From Nocardioides sp. URHA0020 (lineage in GTDB: Bacteria > Actinomycetota > Actinomycetes > Propionibacteriales > Nocardioidaceae): a DNA stretch of 64,000 nt. Positions 51,114 to 59,323 of this stretch are shown piece by piece (within the stretch, counting starts at the first letter, position 1; each line of letters starts with the position of its first letter). The notes under the pieces are model-generated. The model did no database searches, was not told the DNA's origin, and saw only the letters and a program-made list of their open reading frames with translations. The translations under genes and the position numbers were made by a program. The stretch covers positions 1-64,000 of the forward strand of contig NZ_KK211171.1 of NCBI RefSeq assembly GCF_000620705.1, given 5' to 3'.

Positions 51114-51944
51114 TCAAGCAGCAACGGCTCCGGCCACCAGAAGTGCGACGAGTAGCACCGCGACACCGAGCCGGTAGAAGACGAACAGGTCGAAAGAATG
51201 CCGTGCGACGTACCGCAACAGCCATGAGATCGTGGCGTAGGCGACCACGAACGAGGTGACCGTGCCCACGACGACCGGGCCGGCGCCGACGTCGCCGCCA
51301 ACCGCGTCCTTCAGTTCATAGATCCCTGCGCCGGTCAATGCCGGGATCGAGAGGAAGAAGGAGAGCCGCGTCGCTGCCACCCGGTCGAGGCCGCGGAGCA
51401 GCCCCGTCGAGATGGTCGCGCCGGAGCGCGAGAAGCCCGGGAAGAGCAACGCCAGTACCTGCGCCGCACCGACCACGACGGCGTCGACGGCGGTGATCTC
51501 CGACTCCGCTCGCTCGTGCGAGCCGACCCGGTCCGCCACCCACATGAACGCGCTGCCCGCGACCAGTGCGGCGGCGACCACCCACAGCGAGGCCAGCGGG
51601 CCGTCGATGAACGGCTTCGCGAGCAGCCCGACCACCACGACCGGGATCGTCGCCCAGACGATCCACCAGGCGAACCGGTAGTCCGGATCGGTACGCCGCT
51701 CGCGGCTGGCGAGGCCACGGACCCATGCGGTCGCGAGCCGGACGATGTCGCGTGCGAAGTAGACGAGCACCGCCGCGATCGCGCCCATCTGGATGACCGC
51801 GGTGAAGCCGACGACACTGTCGTCGGCGACGTCGATGCCCATCAGGCTCTCGACGATCTTGAGGTGCCCGGTGGAGCTGACGGGGAGGAACTCCGTGAGC
51901 CCCTCGACGACACCGAGGACCACGGCCTGCCAGAGGTCGATCAC
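51114..51944 (-). CDS. uppP: Undecaprenyl-diphosphatase
   Basis: 276 residues, polytopic BacA/UppP that recycles undecaprenyl diphosphate and gives bacitracin resistance. Motif 1 GVVEGLTEFLPVSSTGHL, motif 2 PGFSRSGATIS. GTG 51944 overlaps the DUF347 gene stop (GTGA). It is therefore co-transcribed with DUF347 from CAGGT-box promoter 2. Confidence 0.95.
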   Translation of the reverse strand: MIDLWQAVVLGVVEGLTEFLPVSSTGHLKIVESLMGIDVADDSVVGFTAVIQMGAIAAVLVYFARDIVRLATAWVRGLASRERRTDPDYRFAWWIVWATIPVVVVGLLAKPFIDGPLASLWVVAAALVAGSAFMWVADRVGSHERAESEITAVDAVVVGAAQVLALLFPGFSRSGATISTGLLRGLDRVAATRLSFFLSIPALTGAGIYELKDAVGGDVGAGPVVVGTVTSFVVAYATISWLLRYVARHSFDLFVFYRLGVAVLLVALLVAGAVAA

Positions 51945-52762
51945 AAGCCGGCGTCCACGGGGATCGGCTTCTGGATGTCGTGCCCGGACCGGTGCGCGTA
52001 CGTCACGAGAACGGCGATCGCGATGACCAGGATCGCCGTGAGCCGCAGGTCGCCGAAGCCCAGCCCGCCACCGATGTCGTGGTCCTTGCCGATCCAGTCG
52101 GCGAAGGACGCCCCGAGGGGCCGGGTCAGCACGTACGCGGCCCAGAAGCACAGAGTGGCATTGGCTCCGAGCCGCCACGCGACGAGCGGCACCATCATCG
52201 CGGCGAGGAAGAAGAGACCCGCGGCGAAGAAGCCGAGGTTCATGGTCAGGCCCACGAGGTCTCCGACCGCCGTACCCAGCGCGAACGTCGCCAGCACCGT
52301 GGCCAAGTAGAAGCGCTCCCGACGACGAGTGTCGATGTGGTGGATCGACAGCGTCCCCTCCGACCGGTGCCACCAGGTGAAGAGCACGGCGACCACGGCC
52401 GCGTAGAACGCCGAGGTGATGTAGTAGGACAGCCCCGTCGCCACGTGCAGGACGTCGGCGACGATCGTGCCGAACACGGCAACCATCGACACACAGAACC
52501 AGTACGTCGGCGCGTGGTAGCGGTCGCTGCGCAGCTGCAGCCGCAGTGCGAGGAGGAAGCCGCCGACCCCGATGATCCCACCGAGGACGAGACTGGTCTC
52601 ACCGAGGCCGTCCGAGGCAGCCTCTCCCATCCCGGTGGTCAGGACCTTGATGACCCAGAAGAGCGCCGTGATCTCAGGGACCTTGGCGGCGACCGGTTCG
52701 AGGCGAGAGGGACGGCGGTGGGAGTCAAGGGCGGCGGCGGGCGCCTCGGAGATCGGCTTCAC
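51941..52762 (-). CDS. Four-repeat DUF347 membrane protein (copy 1)
   Basis: 273 residues with eight membrane helices in four repeats. Repeat signatures: KVPEITALFWVIKVL with GMGEAASD, APTYWFCVSMV with GTIVAD, RERFYLATVLATFALGTAVGD, and CFWAAYVLTRPLGASFADW. DUF347 proteins have a conserved Trp/Asp pattern and unknown function. GTG 52762 is chosen over GTG 52786 because the latter lies inside the CAGGT box and 52762 sits 7 nt after TAGCGT. Paralogue at 61387. Confidence 0.88.
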   Translation of the reverse strand: MKPISEAPAAALDSHRRPSRLEPVAAKVPEITALFWVIKVLTTGMGEAASDGLGETSLVLGGIIGVGGFLLALRLQLRSDRYHAPTYWFCVSMVAVFGTIVADVLHVATGLSYYITSAFYAAVVAVLFTWWHRSEGTLSIHHIDTRRRERFYLATVLATFALGTAVGDLVGLTMNLGFFAAGLFFLAAMMVPLVAWRLGANATLCFWAAYVLTRPLGASFADWIGKDHDIGGGLGFGDLRLTAILVIAIAVLVTYAHRSGHDIQKPIPVDAGL

Positions 52763-52769
52763 GGGCTGG

Positions 52770-52801
52770 ACGCTAGGTGTCACCACCTGTCTGTAACCTG
52801 A
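52770..52801 (-). promoter_or_regulatory. CAGGT-box promoter 2 (DUF347-uppP)
   Basis: Minus strand: TCAGGT, 6 nt, CAGGT, 9 nt, TAGCGT, 7 nt, GTG 52762. Lies in the 54-bp gap after the sensor-kinase stop. Confidence 0.75.
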
Positions 52802-52816
52802 CTGCCCCGGAGGTGC

Positions 52817-54130
52817 TCAGCCGCGCGGCAGCCGGATCACGAATCGGGTGGCGGCGGCGTCCTGCGCGACCGCGACCTCGCCGCCGACCGTGCGGGCGAT
52901 CCTGCGGGCGATCGCCAGACCGAGCCCCGCGCCGGTGCCGACCGCGGACGTCATGCCGGGCTCGAAGATCCGCTCGGCCTCCTCCTGTGCGACACCGGGA
53001 CCGTCGTCGTCGACGAACACTTCGACCGTCCCGGAGGTGCCCGCCGCGCTGATCCGGACACGGGTGTTCGCGAAGCGCAGGGCGTTTTCCACCACCGGGC
53101 TGATGGCGCGGACAGCGAGTGCGTGCGGCAGCCCGAGCCGGGCATCGACGACGTCGACGTCGAGCACGAGATCGTTCGGGGCAGCCTGGCCGGTGACGTC
53201 CTCGAGCACCTCGACCAGCGAGCAGTGCGACGCCCTCACGATCTGGGCCTCGTTACGCGCCAGGTCGAGCAGCGCGGTGATCGTCGCCGACATCCGTTGG
53301 CTGGCCCCTGAGATCTCCTCGAGGTCGCGCTGCGTCTCGGTGGGCAGGATGTCGCGGAGCAGGATCAGGTCCGTCATCCCCTGGATCGTCGTCAGCGGGG
53401 TGCGGAGCTCGTGCGCCAGCTCCGAGGTGAGCCGCTGCTCGGAGCGGATCGCCGAGGCGACCTTCTCGAGGAGCTGGTCGAGGGTGCCGGCGAGCGCGCT
53501 CAGCTCGTTGTCCGGCGGACCGAGGTTGAAGCGGCGACTGAGATCGTGCTCGCTCCACTCGGCCGCGGTCTCGGCCATCACGGTGACCGGTCGCAGCGCT
53601 CGGCGCGTGGTCCAAGCGGCGATCGCGGCCGCGGCGACGGTGGTCAGGAGGCCGGTGACGAGGGTGACGATCAGGGCGAGCCGCTCGGCCTCCTCGTAGG
53701 GCTCCAGCCGCTCGGTCACGATCACCACCCCGGCGGCACCGCCGGTCGCCGTGAACGGCTCAGCCAGGATGCGACCGTGCTCGGCGTGGGTCTCGACGGT
53801 CCTCGTGACGACCGTCGCAAGGTCGGCGTAGTGCTCGCGCAGGCTCTCCGGCGGCGCGCCCGCGACAAGCACGCCCTGGTCGTCGTACACCGCGACGCCC
53901 GCGTCCAGCTGGCTGTCCGGGACCAGGAGCTGGCCGCCAGCGCTTGTCGTCGCCGAGCTGATGACAGCGTCCGCTCGGTCCTGGAGCACCCGGTCGACGT
54001 CGCTGGTGGTGATCCTGGCGAGCACCACCTGCACCACAAGTGCGAGCAGCAGCATCGCGACCGCGGTGATGCCCGCGGTGAGCACGACGATCTGCCGGCG
54101 GAAGGACCGCGGCAGCCGAGGCCACCTCAC
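52817..54130 (-). CDS. Sensor histidine kinase
   Basis: 437 residues. Helix 1 (about 14-38), an extracytoplasmic sensor (about 39-150), helix 2 (about 153-178), HAMP, H-box ELAHELRTPLTTIQ with the phospho-His, N-box PVVENALRFAN, and G-boxes DDDGPGV and GTGAGLGLAIA. GTG 54130 overlaps the response-regulator stop (GTGA). The sensor has no Cys and no recognisable ligand-binding fold. Partner of the adjacent regulator. Confidence 0.94.
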   Translation of the reverse strand: MRWPRLPRSFRRQIVVLTAGITAVAMLLLALVVQVVLARITTSDVDRVLQDRADAVISSATTSAGGQLLVPDSQLDAGVAVYDDQGVLVAGAPPESLREHYADLATVVTRTVETHAEHGRILAEPFTATGGAAGVVIVTERLEPYEEAERLALIVTLVTGLLTTVAAAAIAAWTTRRALRPVTVMAETAAEWSEHDLSRRFNLGPPDNELSALAGTLDQLLEKVASAIRSEQRLTSELAHELRTPLTTIQGMTDLILLRDILPTETQRDLEEISGASQRMSATITALLDLARNEAQIVRASHCSLVEVLEDVTGQAAPNDLVLDVDVVDARLGLPHALAVRAISPVVENALRFANTRVRISAAGTSGTVEVFVDDDGPGVAQEEAERIFEPGMTSAVGTGAGLGLAIARRIARTVGGEVAVAQDAAATRFVIRLPRG

Positions 54131-54786
54131 CGGATGCGGAACCCGACGCCGCGGACCGTCTCGATGGAGACCGGCGAGCCGATCGACTCGAGCTTGGTCC
54201 GGATCCGGCGCATGAAGGAGTCCACGGTGTTCTCGGCCACGACGGCTCCTTCCGGCCAGGCTGCCGCGATCACGGTACGCCGACGGACGACCTCGTCCGG
54301 TCGAGAGGTGATCGCCGCGAGCATCCGGAACTCGGTCGGGGTCAGCAGCACCTCCCCGGCCTGTGTTCGCGCTGCGTGCCGGGCGGGGTCGAGATCGAGG
54401 CCGGACGTCGTGGACAGCGGCGGTCGACCACGCTTGCCCAGCGCCTCGAGGCGGGCGATCAGCTCCTTGAGCTCGAACGGCTTGGCGACGTAGTCGTCGC
54501 CGCCGGCACCGAAGCCGGCGAGCCGGTCGTGGGTCGCACCGAGCGCGGTCAGGAAGAGGACGGGAGCGTTCTGCCCGGCCGACCGCAGCGCCTGGCACAC
54601 GTCGCGACCGTCGGAGTCGGGCAGTCCGATGTCGACGACCAGCACGTCGATCGCGCTGTCCGCACCGAAGAGCCGCAGCGCCTCTCCCCCGTCGTGCGCC
54701 ATCATCGTCTCGTGTCCGACGAAGCGCAGGGCCTCGGCGAGGAGGCGTCGGATCGACGGGTCGTCCTCACACACTCCGATGATCAT
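54127..54786 (-). CDS. OmpR-family response regulator
   Basis: 219 residues. Receiver with acidic pocket CEDDPS, phospho-acceptor Asp52 in VVDIGLPDSDG and Lys in YVAKPFELKEL. OmpR winged helix: LLTPTEFRMLAAITSRPDEVV, TVDSFMRRIRTKLE, VRGVGFRI. OmpR-type regulators bind 11-bp-phased direct repeats, which is what the seven CAGGT boxes around this gene are. ATG 54786 overlaps the PAP2 gene end by 20 bp, and box 3 lies before that operon, implying autoregulation. Confidence 0.94.
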   Translation of the reverse strand: MIIGVCEDDPSIRRLLAEALRFVGHETMMAHDGGEALRLFGADSAIDVLVVDIGLPDSDGRDVCQALRSAGQNAPVLFLTALGATHDRLAGFGAGGDDYVAKPFELKELIARLEALGKRGRPPLSTTSGLDLDPARHAARTQAGEVLLTPTEFRMLAAITSRPDEVVRRRTVIAAAWPEGAVVAENTVDSFMRRIRTKLESIGSPVSIETVRGVGFRIR

Positions 54787-55876
54787 GGGCCCATTCTCGA
54801 CCCGCGAACCTGCCAACGGCCTGAACGCGCCGACGGGACCGACGGGTCGGGTAGATCGTCACGATCCCGAGTCCGACCGCCGCGGCACCGATCGCGAGAC
54901 CCGCGATGTCGTCGACCGCGAAGTGCCAGCCGAGGTAGACCGTCGCCACCACCGTGAGTGCGAGATAGACGCTCAGCACGACGGCGATCCGCCGTAGTCG
55001 GTAGTACGCCGCCATCAGCACGATCACCGTGGTGACGCCGACGTGCAGGCTGGCGAAGGCCGACACCTGGGCGAAGGCGTCGTGCGCCGACGGATCCGCG
55101 AGGAGGTGCGCCCGCTGCGCCATGTACGTCGTCTGGGTGGTGGTCACGATCGTGTGCGGGAGCCCGGCGAAGTCCTGGGGACGGTCGTTGAACGGACCCA
55201 GCGACGGAACCGCGTAGTAGCAGGCGACGCCGAGGACCCACACCCAGCTCGCCGAAGCGAGGAACACGGTGCCGTCGCGGAGGCGGTCCGCGAAGACGAC
55301 GCAGGCCACGAAGGCGATGGACACCAGGGTCGGGAACGACTCGTAGACGATCACCAAGGCGTACGCCGCCCAGCGCTCGCCCAGCACCGAGTGGAGCAGC
55401 ACCGCGGGAGAGTGACCAAGGAAGAGCGCCTGGTCGATCCAGGTCAGGGCCTGGTCGCGGGGCGGATTGAGCGCGTCCCAGCTCTTGAGGTTGTGATAGC
55501 CGGCGTAGACGAGGTGGTAGGCGAGCAGGGCCGACGCGGCCACCAGGAGTCGGCGAGTTGGCCAGCGACGGCGCAGCATCTCCGCCACTGGTCGGGGAGC
55601 ACGCCGACCACGCGGCACTCGTCGTACGGCGTCCAGGAGCGCAAGAGCCACGAAGGTCCCGGCTGTGATCGCGATCCGGGCGCGGAGGATCTCGCCACCC
55701 GGGTCACGCACAGGGATGTCGACGACCGAGGAGCGCCACAGCGTCACGACCGCGAGGCCGAGCGCGATCACCCAGAGCCGCACGAGCCAGCCGGCACCGG
55801 GTTCTCGGTCGGCTGCGCCATCGTCACCCACGGGCGATCCCGCGACGTACGGCACGGACGGCAGGTGGACGGGCAC
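54767..55876 (-). CDS. PAP2_3-type membrane phosphatase/phosphotransferase
   Basis: 369 residues. Polytopic PAP2 superfamily protein of the Aur1/Ipt1-like (PAP2_3) branch. Motif C2 is FASLHVGVTT (Ser-x-His-Val-Gly) and motif C3 is YLGWHFAVDDIAG (catalytic His and Asp). Family members dephosphorylate lipid phosphates or transfer phospho-head groups. GTG 55876 is fixed by box 3: GACGCT lies 6 nt upstream. First gene of the PAP2-regulator-kinase operon; the frame upstream of 55876 is shadow sequence. Confidence 0.88.
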   Translation of the reverse strand: MPVHLPSVPYVAGSPVGDDGAADREPGAGWLVRLWVIALGLAVVTLWRSSVVDIPVRDPGGEILRARIAITAGTFVALALLDAVRRVPRGRRAPRPVAEMLRRRWPTRRLLVAASALLAYHLVYAGYHNLKSWDALNPPRDQALTWIDQALFLGHSPAVLLHSVLGERWAAYALVIVYESFPTLVSIAFVACVVFADRLRDGTVFLASASWVWVLGVACYYAVPSLGPFNDRPQDFAGLPHTIVTTTQTTYMAQRAHLLADPSAHDAFAQVSAFASLHVGVTTVIVLMAAYYRLRRIAVVLSVYLALTVVATVYLGWHFAVDDIAGLAIGAAAVGLGIVTIYPTRRSRRRVQAVGRFAGREWAHDHRSV

Positions 55877-55882
55877 GGACCG

Positions 55883-55914
55883 AGCGTCGTGCCGTGAACC
55901 TGCAGGCCACCTGA
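55883..55914 (-). promoter_or_regulatory. CAGGT-box promoter 3 (PAP2-regulator-kinase)
   Basis: Minus strand: TCAGGT, 6 nt, CAGGT, 9 nt, GACGCT, 6 nt, GTG 55876. Back-to-back with promoter 4, 18 bp away. Confidence 0.72.
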
Positions 55915-55932
55915 CCGCGACGCGCCCGGCAG

Positions 55933-55964
55933 TCAGGTGGCGTTCAGGAAGCGCGCCCGACGCT
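55933..55964 (+). promoter_or_regulatory. CAGGT-box promoter 4 (flippase operon)
   Basis: TCAGGT, 6 nt, CAGGA, 9 nt, GACGCT, 6 nt, GTG 55971. Shares its -10 hexamer with promoter 3. Confidence 0.7.
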
Positions 55965-55970
55965 GGGGCT

Positions 55971-57002
55971 GTGAACATGAGGAGGACGGGACGCTGGTTG
56001 CTCGGCGTCTGCCTGGCCGTGGCACTGCTGACCCTGGTGCTGCCCATGGCGAGTGGCGTCTCCTGGGCGAGCACCTGGGCGGTGGTCGCCGCCGTCCCGG
56101 TCCTCGAGCTGGTCGGGCTGGTCGGGCTGTGGGCGCTGGGACTGCTGTCGCACACCATCACCCTGACAGCGGCCCTGCCGAGGCTGACGCACCGTCGCGC
56201 CCTGACCCTCAGCCTCACCGGCAGCGCAGTCGCCAACGTGCTCCCGCTCGGCGGGGCCGCAGGCATCGCGCTGAACGGCCGGATGGCCCGGACCTGGGGA
56301 TACGGCGCCGACCAGTTCGTCGCCTTCACCGTCATCACGAACGTCTGGGACGTGCTCGCCAAGCTCGCGCTCCCGCTGACCGTCGTACCCGCCGTCGCCT
56401 GTGCGACCGGAGTCTCGATCGGGCCGGCGCTCGGCCCGGCCCTGATCGCGTCCCTCGGTCTTGCGCTCGGCTGCGCGGCCATCGTCGCGGCGCTCTCCCG
56501 AGCGTCGGTGGCCGCGCGCGTCGGTGGCGGCCTCGACCGCGTCGCGCACAGACTCCTGCGCGCGGTGCGCTCGCCCCGCCGGGTCCGGCTGCGGTCGGCG
56601 CTGGTCGAACTCCAGGCGAGCTGCAGCGCCATCGTCCGGGCACGCTGGCTCCGACTCAGCCTCGGCATGGTGCTCTACACGGCCCTGCTGCTGGCACTGC
56701 TCTGGGCGTGCCTCGCCGTCACGGGCGCCGCGATCGCGCCGGCGGCCGTGCTGGCCGGCTTCGCCGTCGAGCGGCTGCTGACGCTGGCCGGACTCACCCC
56801 CGGTGGCGCCGGTGTCGTCGAGGTCGGCCTCACCGGCGCTCTGATCGGGCTCGGTGGCGCGCCGGCGAGCGTCGTCGCGGGCGTTCTCCTCTACCGGACA
56901 CTGACCTACGGCCTGGAGATCCCCGTCGGAGGCGTCGGGCTCGCGGTCTGGCTCTGGCTCTGTCGAGGCGCAGCAACCAGGTCGACCGGGGCGGCGGCGT
57001 GA
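55971..57002 (+). CDS. Flippase-like integral membrane protein (LPG-synthase TM family)
   Basis: 343 residues, eight or nine membrane helices, of the family found as the flippase half of MprF and as stand-alone lipid translocases (COG0392-like). Motifs: LTGSAVANVLPLGGAAGIALN near residue 80 and LTPGGAGVVEVGLTGALIGLG near 285 (both shown in part). GTG 55971 is fixed by promoter 4; an ATG two codons later is possible. Its stop overlaps the glycosyltransferase ATG. Likely moves or presents a modified lipid. Confidence 0.85.
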   Translation: MNMRRTGRWLLGVCLAVALLTLVLPMASGVSWASTWAVVAAVPVLELVGLVGLWALGLLSHTITLTAALPRLTHRRALTLSLTGSAVANVLPLGGAAGIALNGRMARTWGYGADQFVAFTVITNVWDVLAKLALPLTVVPAVACATGVSIGPALGPALIASLGLALGCAAIVAALSRASVAARVGGGLDRVAHRLLRAVRSPRRVRLRSALVELQASCSAIVRARWLRLSLGMVLYTALLLALLWACLAVTGAAIAPAAVLAGFAVERLLTLAGLTPGGAGVVEVGLTGALIGLGGAPASVVAGVLLYRTLTYGLEIPVGGVGLAVWLWLCRGAATRSTGAAA

Positions 57003-58141
57003 TGCGCGTCGTCCACGTCAGCGACTGCTACCTCCCCCGGCTCGGCGGGATCGAGATCCACCTGCGCGACCTGGTCCACCACCAGCGCCTCGAGGGCCAT
57101 GACGCCCAAGTCATCACGACGACACCGAGGGCAACCGGTGCCGTAGACGACTCGTGGGTGCGCCGCGTCGACGCCGCGGCCGGACCTCTCGGCGGGCTGG
57201 TCCGGGCCGACGCCGCCCTGCGTCGCCTGCTGGACGACCTGGCGCCCGACGTCGTGCACGTCCACGTATCGGTGCTCTCGCCCTTCGCGTCGACCGCGGC
57301 TCGTCGGGCCTCCCTGGCCGGCTACCCGACCCTGGTGACGGTCCACTCGATGTGGTCCGGCCTGGGTCCTCTCCCGGCGACGGCCCACGCCCTGCTGCGG
57401 CTCGGCTCCTGGCCGGTGGCGTGGTCGGCAGTGAGCAAGCCCGCGGCGGCGCCGCTGAGGAGGATGCTCGGACCCGGCAGACCCGTGCACGTGCTGGCCA
57501 ACGCCGTCGACCCCACGTCGTGGCGACCCTCCGGTGCAGCGACGCCGCCGTGTGTCCCGACGATCGTCAGCGTGATGCGACTGACCCACACGAAGCGCAC
57601 CCTCCCGCTAGGCCGGATCCTGCTCGACGCGCGGCGTCGGGTCCCGGCCGACCTGCCGCTGCGGGCCGTGGTCGTGGGCGACGGACCCCAGCGTGACGCC
57701 CTGGAGCGGTTCCTGCGTCGGCATCGGATGACCGACTGGGTCGAGCTACGCGGATGCATCGACAGGACAGCGATCCGTCAGGTGCTGGCCGATGCCTCGG
57801 TGTTCCTCGCGCCGGCCGAGCTGGAGTCGTTCGGCATCGCCGCGCTGGAGGCCCGCAGCGCGGGGCTGCCCGTCGTGGCGAGCTCGCACAGCGGCGTCGT
57901 CGAGTTCGTCGGGCACGAGGTCGAAGGCCTCCTCGGCCCGACCGACGACGCGCTGGCCGGCCACCTCGCCCGGTTGGTCACGGACGCACCACTGCGCACA
58001 CGGATCGCCTGCCACAACGCCACCGTCCCGCCGCGGCACGACTGGGTCGAAGCGGGTCGCCGCACCCAGGAGCTGTACGCCGAAGCAGCGCGTGCCGTCC
58101 GGCCGCGCATCCGCGCACTGACGCCTGTGAGCGCGACATGA
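57002..58141 (+). CDS. GT4-family glycosyltransferase
   Basis: 379 residues, GT-B fold. N-terminal MRVVHVSDCYLPRLGGIE (Gly-rich acceptor loop), HVHVSVLSPF, then the donor half with VVVGDGPQRDALE and the catalytic E-x7-E in APAELESFGIAALEA. Similar to actinobacterial inositol/lipid mannosyl- or GlcNAc-transferases; the sugar cannot be assigned. TGATG overlap with the upstream flippase gene and ATGA overlap with the deacetylase gene make a tight three-gene unit. Confidence 0.9.
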   Translation: MRVVHVSDCYLPRLGGIEIHLRDLVHHQRLEGHDAQVITTTPRATGAVDDSWVRRVDAAAGPLGGLVRADAALRRLLDDLAPDVVHVHVSVLSPFASTAARRASLAGYPTLVTVHSMWSGLGPLPATAHALLRLGSWPVAWSAVSKPAAAPLRRMLGPGRPVHVLANAVDPTSWRPSGAATPPCVPTIVSVMRLTHTKRTLPLGRILLDARRRVPADLPLRAVVVGDGPQRDALERFLRRHRMTDWVELRGCIDRTAIRQVLADASVFLAPAELESFGIAALEARSAGLPVVASSHSGVVEFVGHEVEGLLGPTDDALAGHLARLVTDAPLRTRIACHNATVPPRHDWVEAGRRTQELYAEAARAVRPRIRALTPVSAT

Positions 58142-58938
58142 ACCCGGACCGCTTCACCCTCGTGTCGTTCCACGCGCACCCCGACGACGAGGCGCTGCTG
58201 ACCGCCGGCACGCTCGCCCGCGCAACGGCGGAGGGCCACCGGGTGGTGCTGGTCGTCGCGACCGCCGGCGGGGCAGGGCTCGCCTCGCCCCACGAGCAGG
58301 CGGACCTCGCGGAGCGTCGCACCCGCGAGCTCGCGGCGTCGGCTGCGGCGCTCGGTATCGCCCGGGTCGAGGTGCTCGGCTATGCGGACTCCCGGTTCGC
58401 CGAGGTCGCCCTCGACGAGGCCGCCGATCGGCTGGCGGACATCCTGCGTGTGGAACGGGCCGACGTGCTGACGACGTACGACGAGGCAGGCGGCTACGGC
58501 CACCCCGACCACGTGCAGGTGCACCGGGTCGGGCGGCGAGCGGCCGAGCTGGCGGGCACCGCGGTCGTGCTGGAGGCGACCCTCGACCGGGGCCTGATCG
58601 ACCGGCTGGTGCGAACCCTCCGGCAGCTGTCGCGCGTGGTTCCGATGCCCGAGCTGCCAGACATGAGCCATGCGTACACCGCACGCGCCGACCTCACGCA
58701 CGAGGTCGACGTACGGGCTCATCTGGCGGCCAAGCTCGCATCCCTGCGTGCGCACGCGACGCAGGTGGGCGGTGGCGACAAACCCCGGACGCTCGCGCTC
58801 CTGCTCCGTCTCCCCCGACCGCTCGCCCGGAGCGTGCTGGGCCGGGAGTGGTTCCGGGAAGTCGGACGACGGCCAGGGCCCCGCCTCGAGGACGACATCT
58901 TCGCGACGCTCCGTGCCGCACCTCACGGGGCGCGGTGA
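58138..58938 (+). CDS. LmbE/PIG-L-type N-acetyl-sugar deacetylase
   Basis: 266 residues. Zinc motif HAHPDDEAL and second motif GHPDHVQVH, the signature of GlcNAc deacetylases acting on GlcNAc-inositol, GlcNAc-PI or bacillithiol/mycothiol precursors. Paired with a GT4 enzyme, it suggests that a GlcNAc-containing lipid or inositol conjugate is made and deacetylated. It also resembles MshB/Mca, but the membrane-gene context favours an envelope glycolipid. Confidence 0.88.
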   Translation: MNPDRFTLVSFHAHPDDEALLTAGTLARATAEGHRVVLVVATAGGAGLASPHEQADLAERRTRELAASAAALGIARVEVLGYADSRFAEVALDEAADRLADILRVERADVLTTYDEAGGYGHPDHVQVHRVGRRAAELAGTAVVLEATLDRGLIDRLVRTLRQLSRVVPMPELPDMSHAYTARADLTHEVDVRAHLAAKLASLRAHATQVGGGDKPRTLALLLRLPRPLARSVLGREWFREVGRRPGPRLEDDIFATLRAAPHGAR

Positions 58939-59033
58939 CGTCAGCACGGTGTCACGTCGTGCAGTGCCGCTCGGCGCGTTCCCATCCGGGTTCGTCACGG
59001 CGTCCTGGTCGACGACCCGGGGGCAACAGCCGG

Positions 59034-59065
59034 TCAGGTCCATGGCAGGTCTCTGCGACCACCCT
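59034..59065 (+). promoter_or_regulatory. CAGGT-box promoter 5 (small gene and GT39)
   Basis: TCAGGT, 6 nt, CAGGT, 9 nt, CACCCT, 6 nt, ATG 59072. Located in the 133-nt gap after the deacetylase gene. Confidence 0.68.
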
Positions 59066-59071
59066 GGCCCC

Positions 59072-59323
59072 ATGACCACCGAGCCGGGCCGCCGCTGTCT
59101 CGTCGTCGGCGTGCTCGACCCCGCGGCGCTGACGGCGGCGGAAGATGGGGACCTCCGCGCCGTCCTGGGACCCGCTCGGAGGCGGGACCGGTCACGCCGA
59201 GCCGCTCCGGCACGGATGGTCACCACCGTCGGGCGGACTCGGCTGCGGGACGCCGCCTTGCTCCTCCACGACACCGGCCCACTCCGCGAGCACGGCCTCG
59301 ACGCCGCGCAGGTGCCCGCGTGA
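59072..59323 (+). CDS. 83-residue protein coupled to a GT39-like enzyme
   Basis: MTTEPGRRCLVVGVLDPAAL, an Arg-rich middle, then RDAALLLHDTGPLREHGLDA. No membrane helix and no family recognised. The ATG lies 6 nt after the -10 of promoter 5, and the stop overlaps the next gene (GTGA), so it should be the leaderless first gene of a two-gene operon. It could easily be missed because a longer shadow frame covers it. Confidence 0.6.
   Translation: MTTEPGRRCLVVGVLDPAALTAAEDGDLRAVLGPARRRDRSRRAAPARMVTTVGRTRLRDAALLLHDTGPLREHGLDAAQVPA

Noticed and set aside
52763..52786. Upstream GTG start for DUF347 copy 1
   Set aside because: GTG 52786 lies within the CAGGT box itself. GTG 52762 has the same spacing to the -10 as the other regulon genes.
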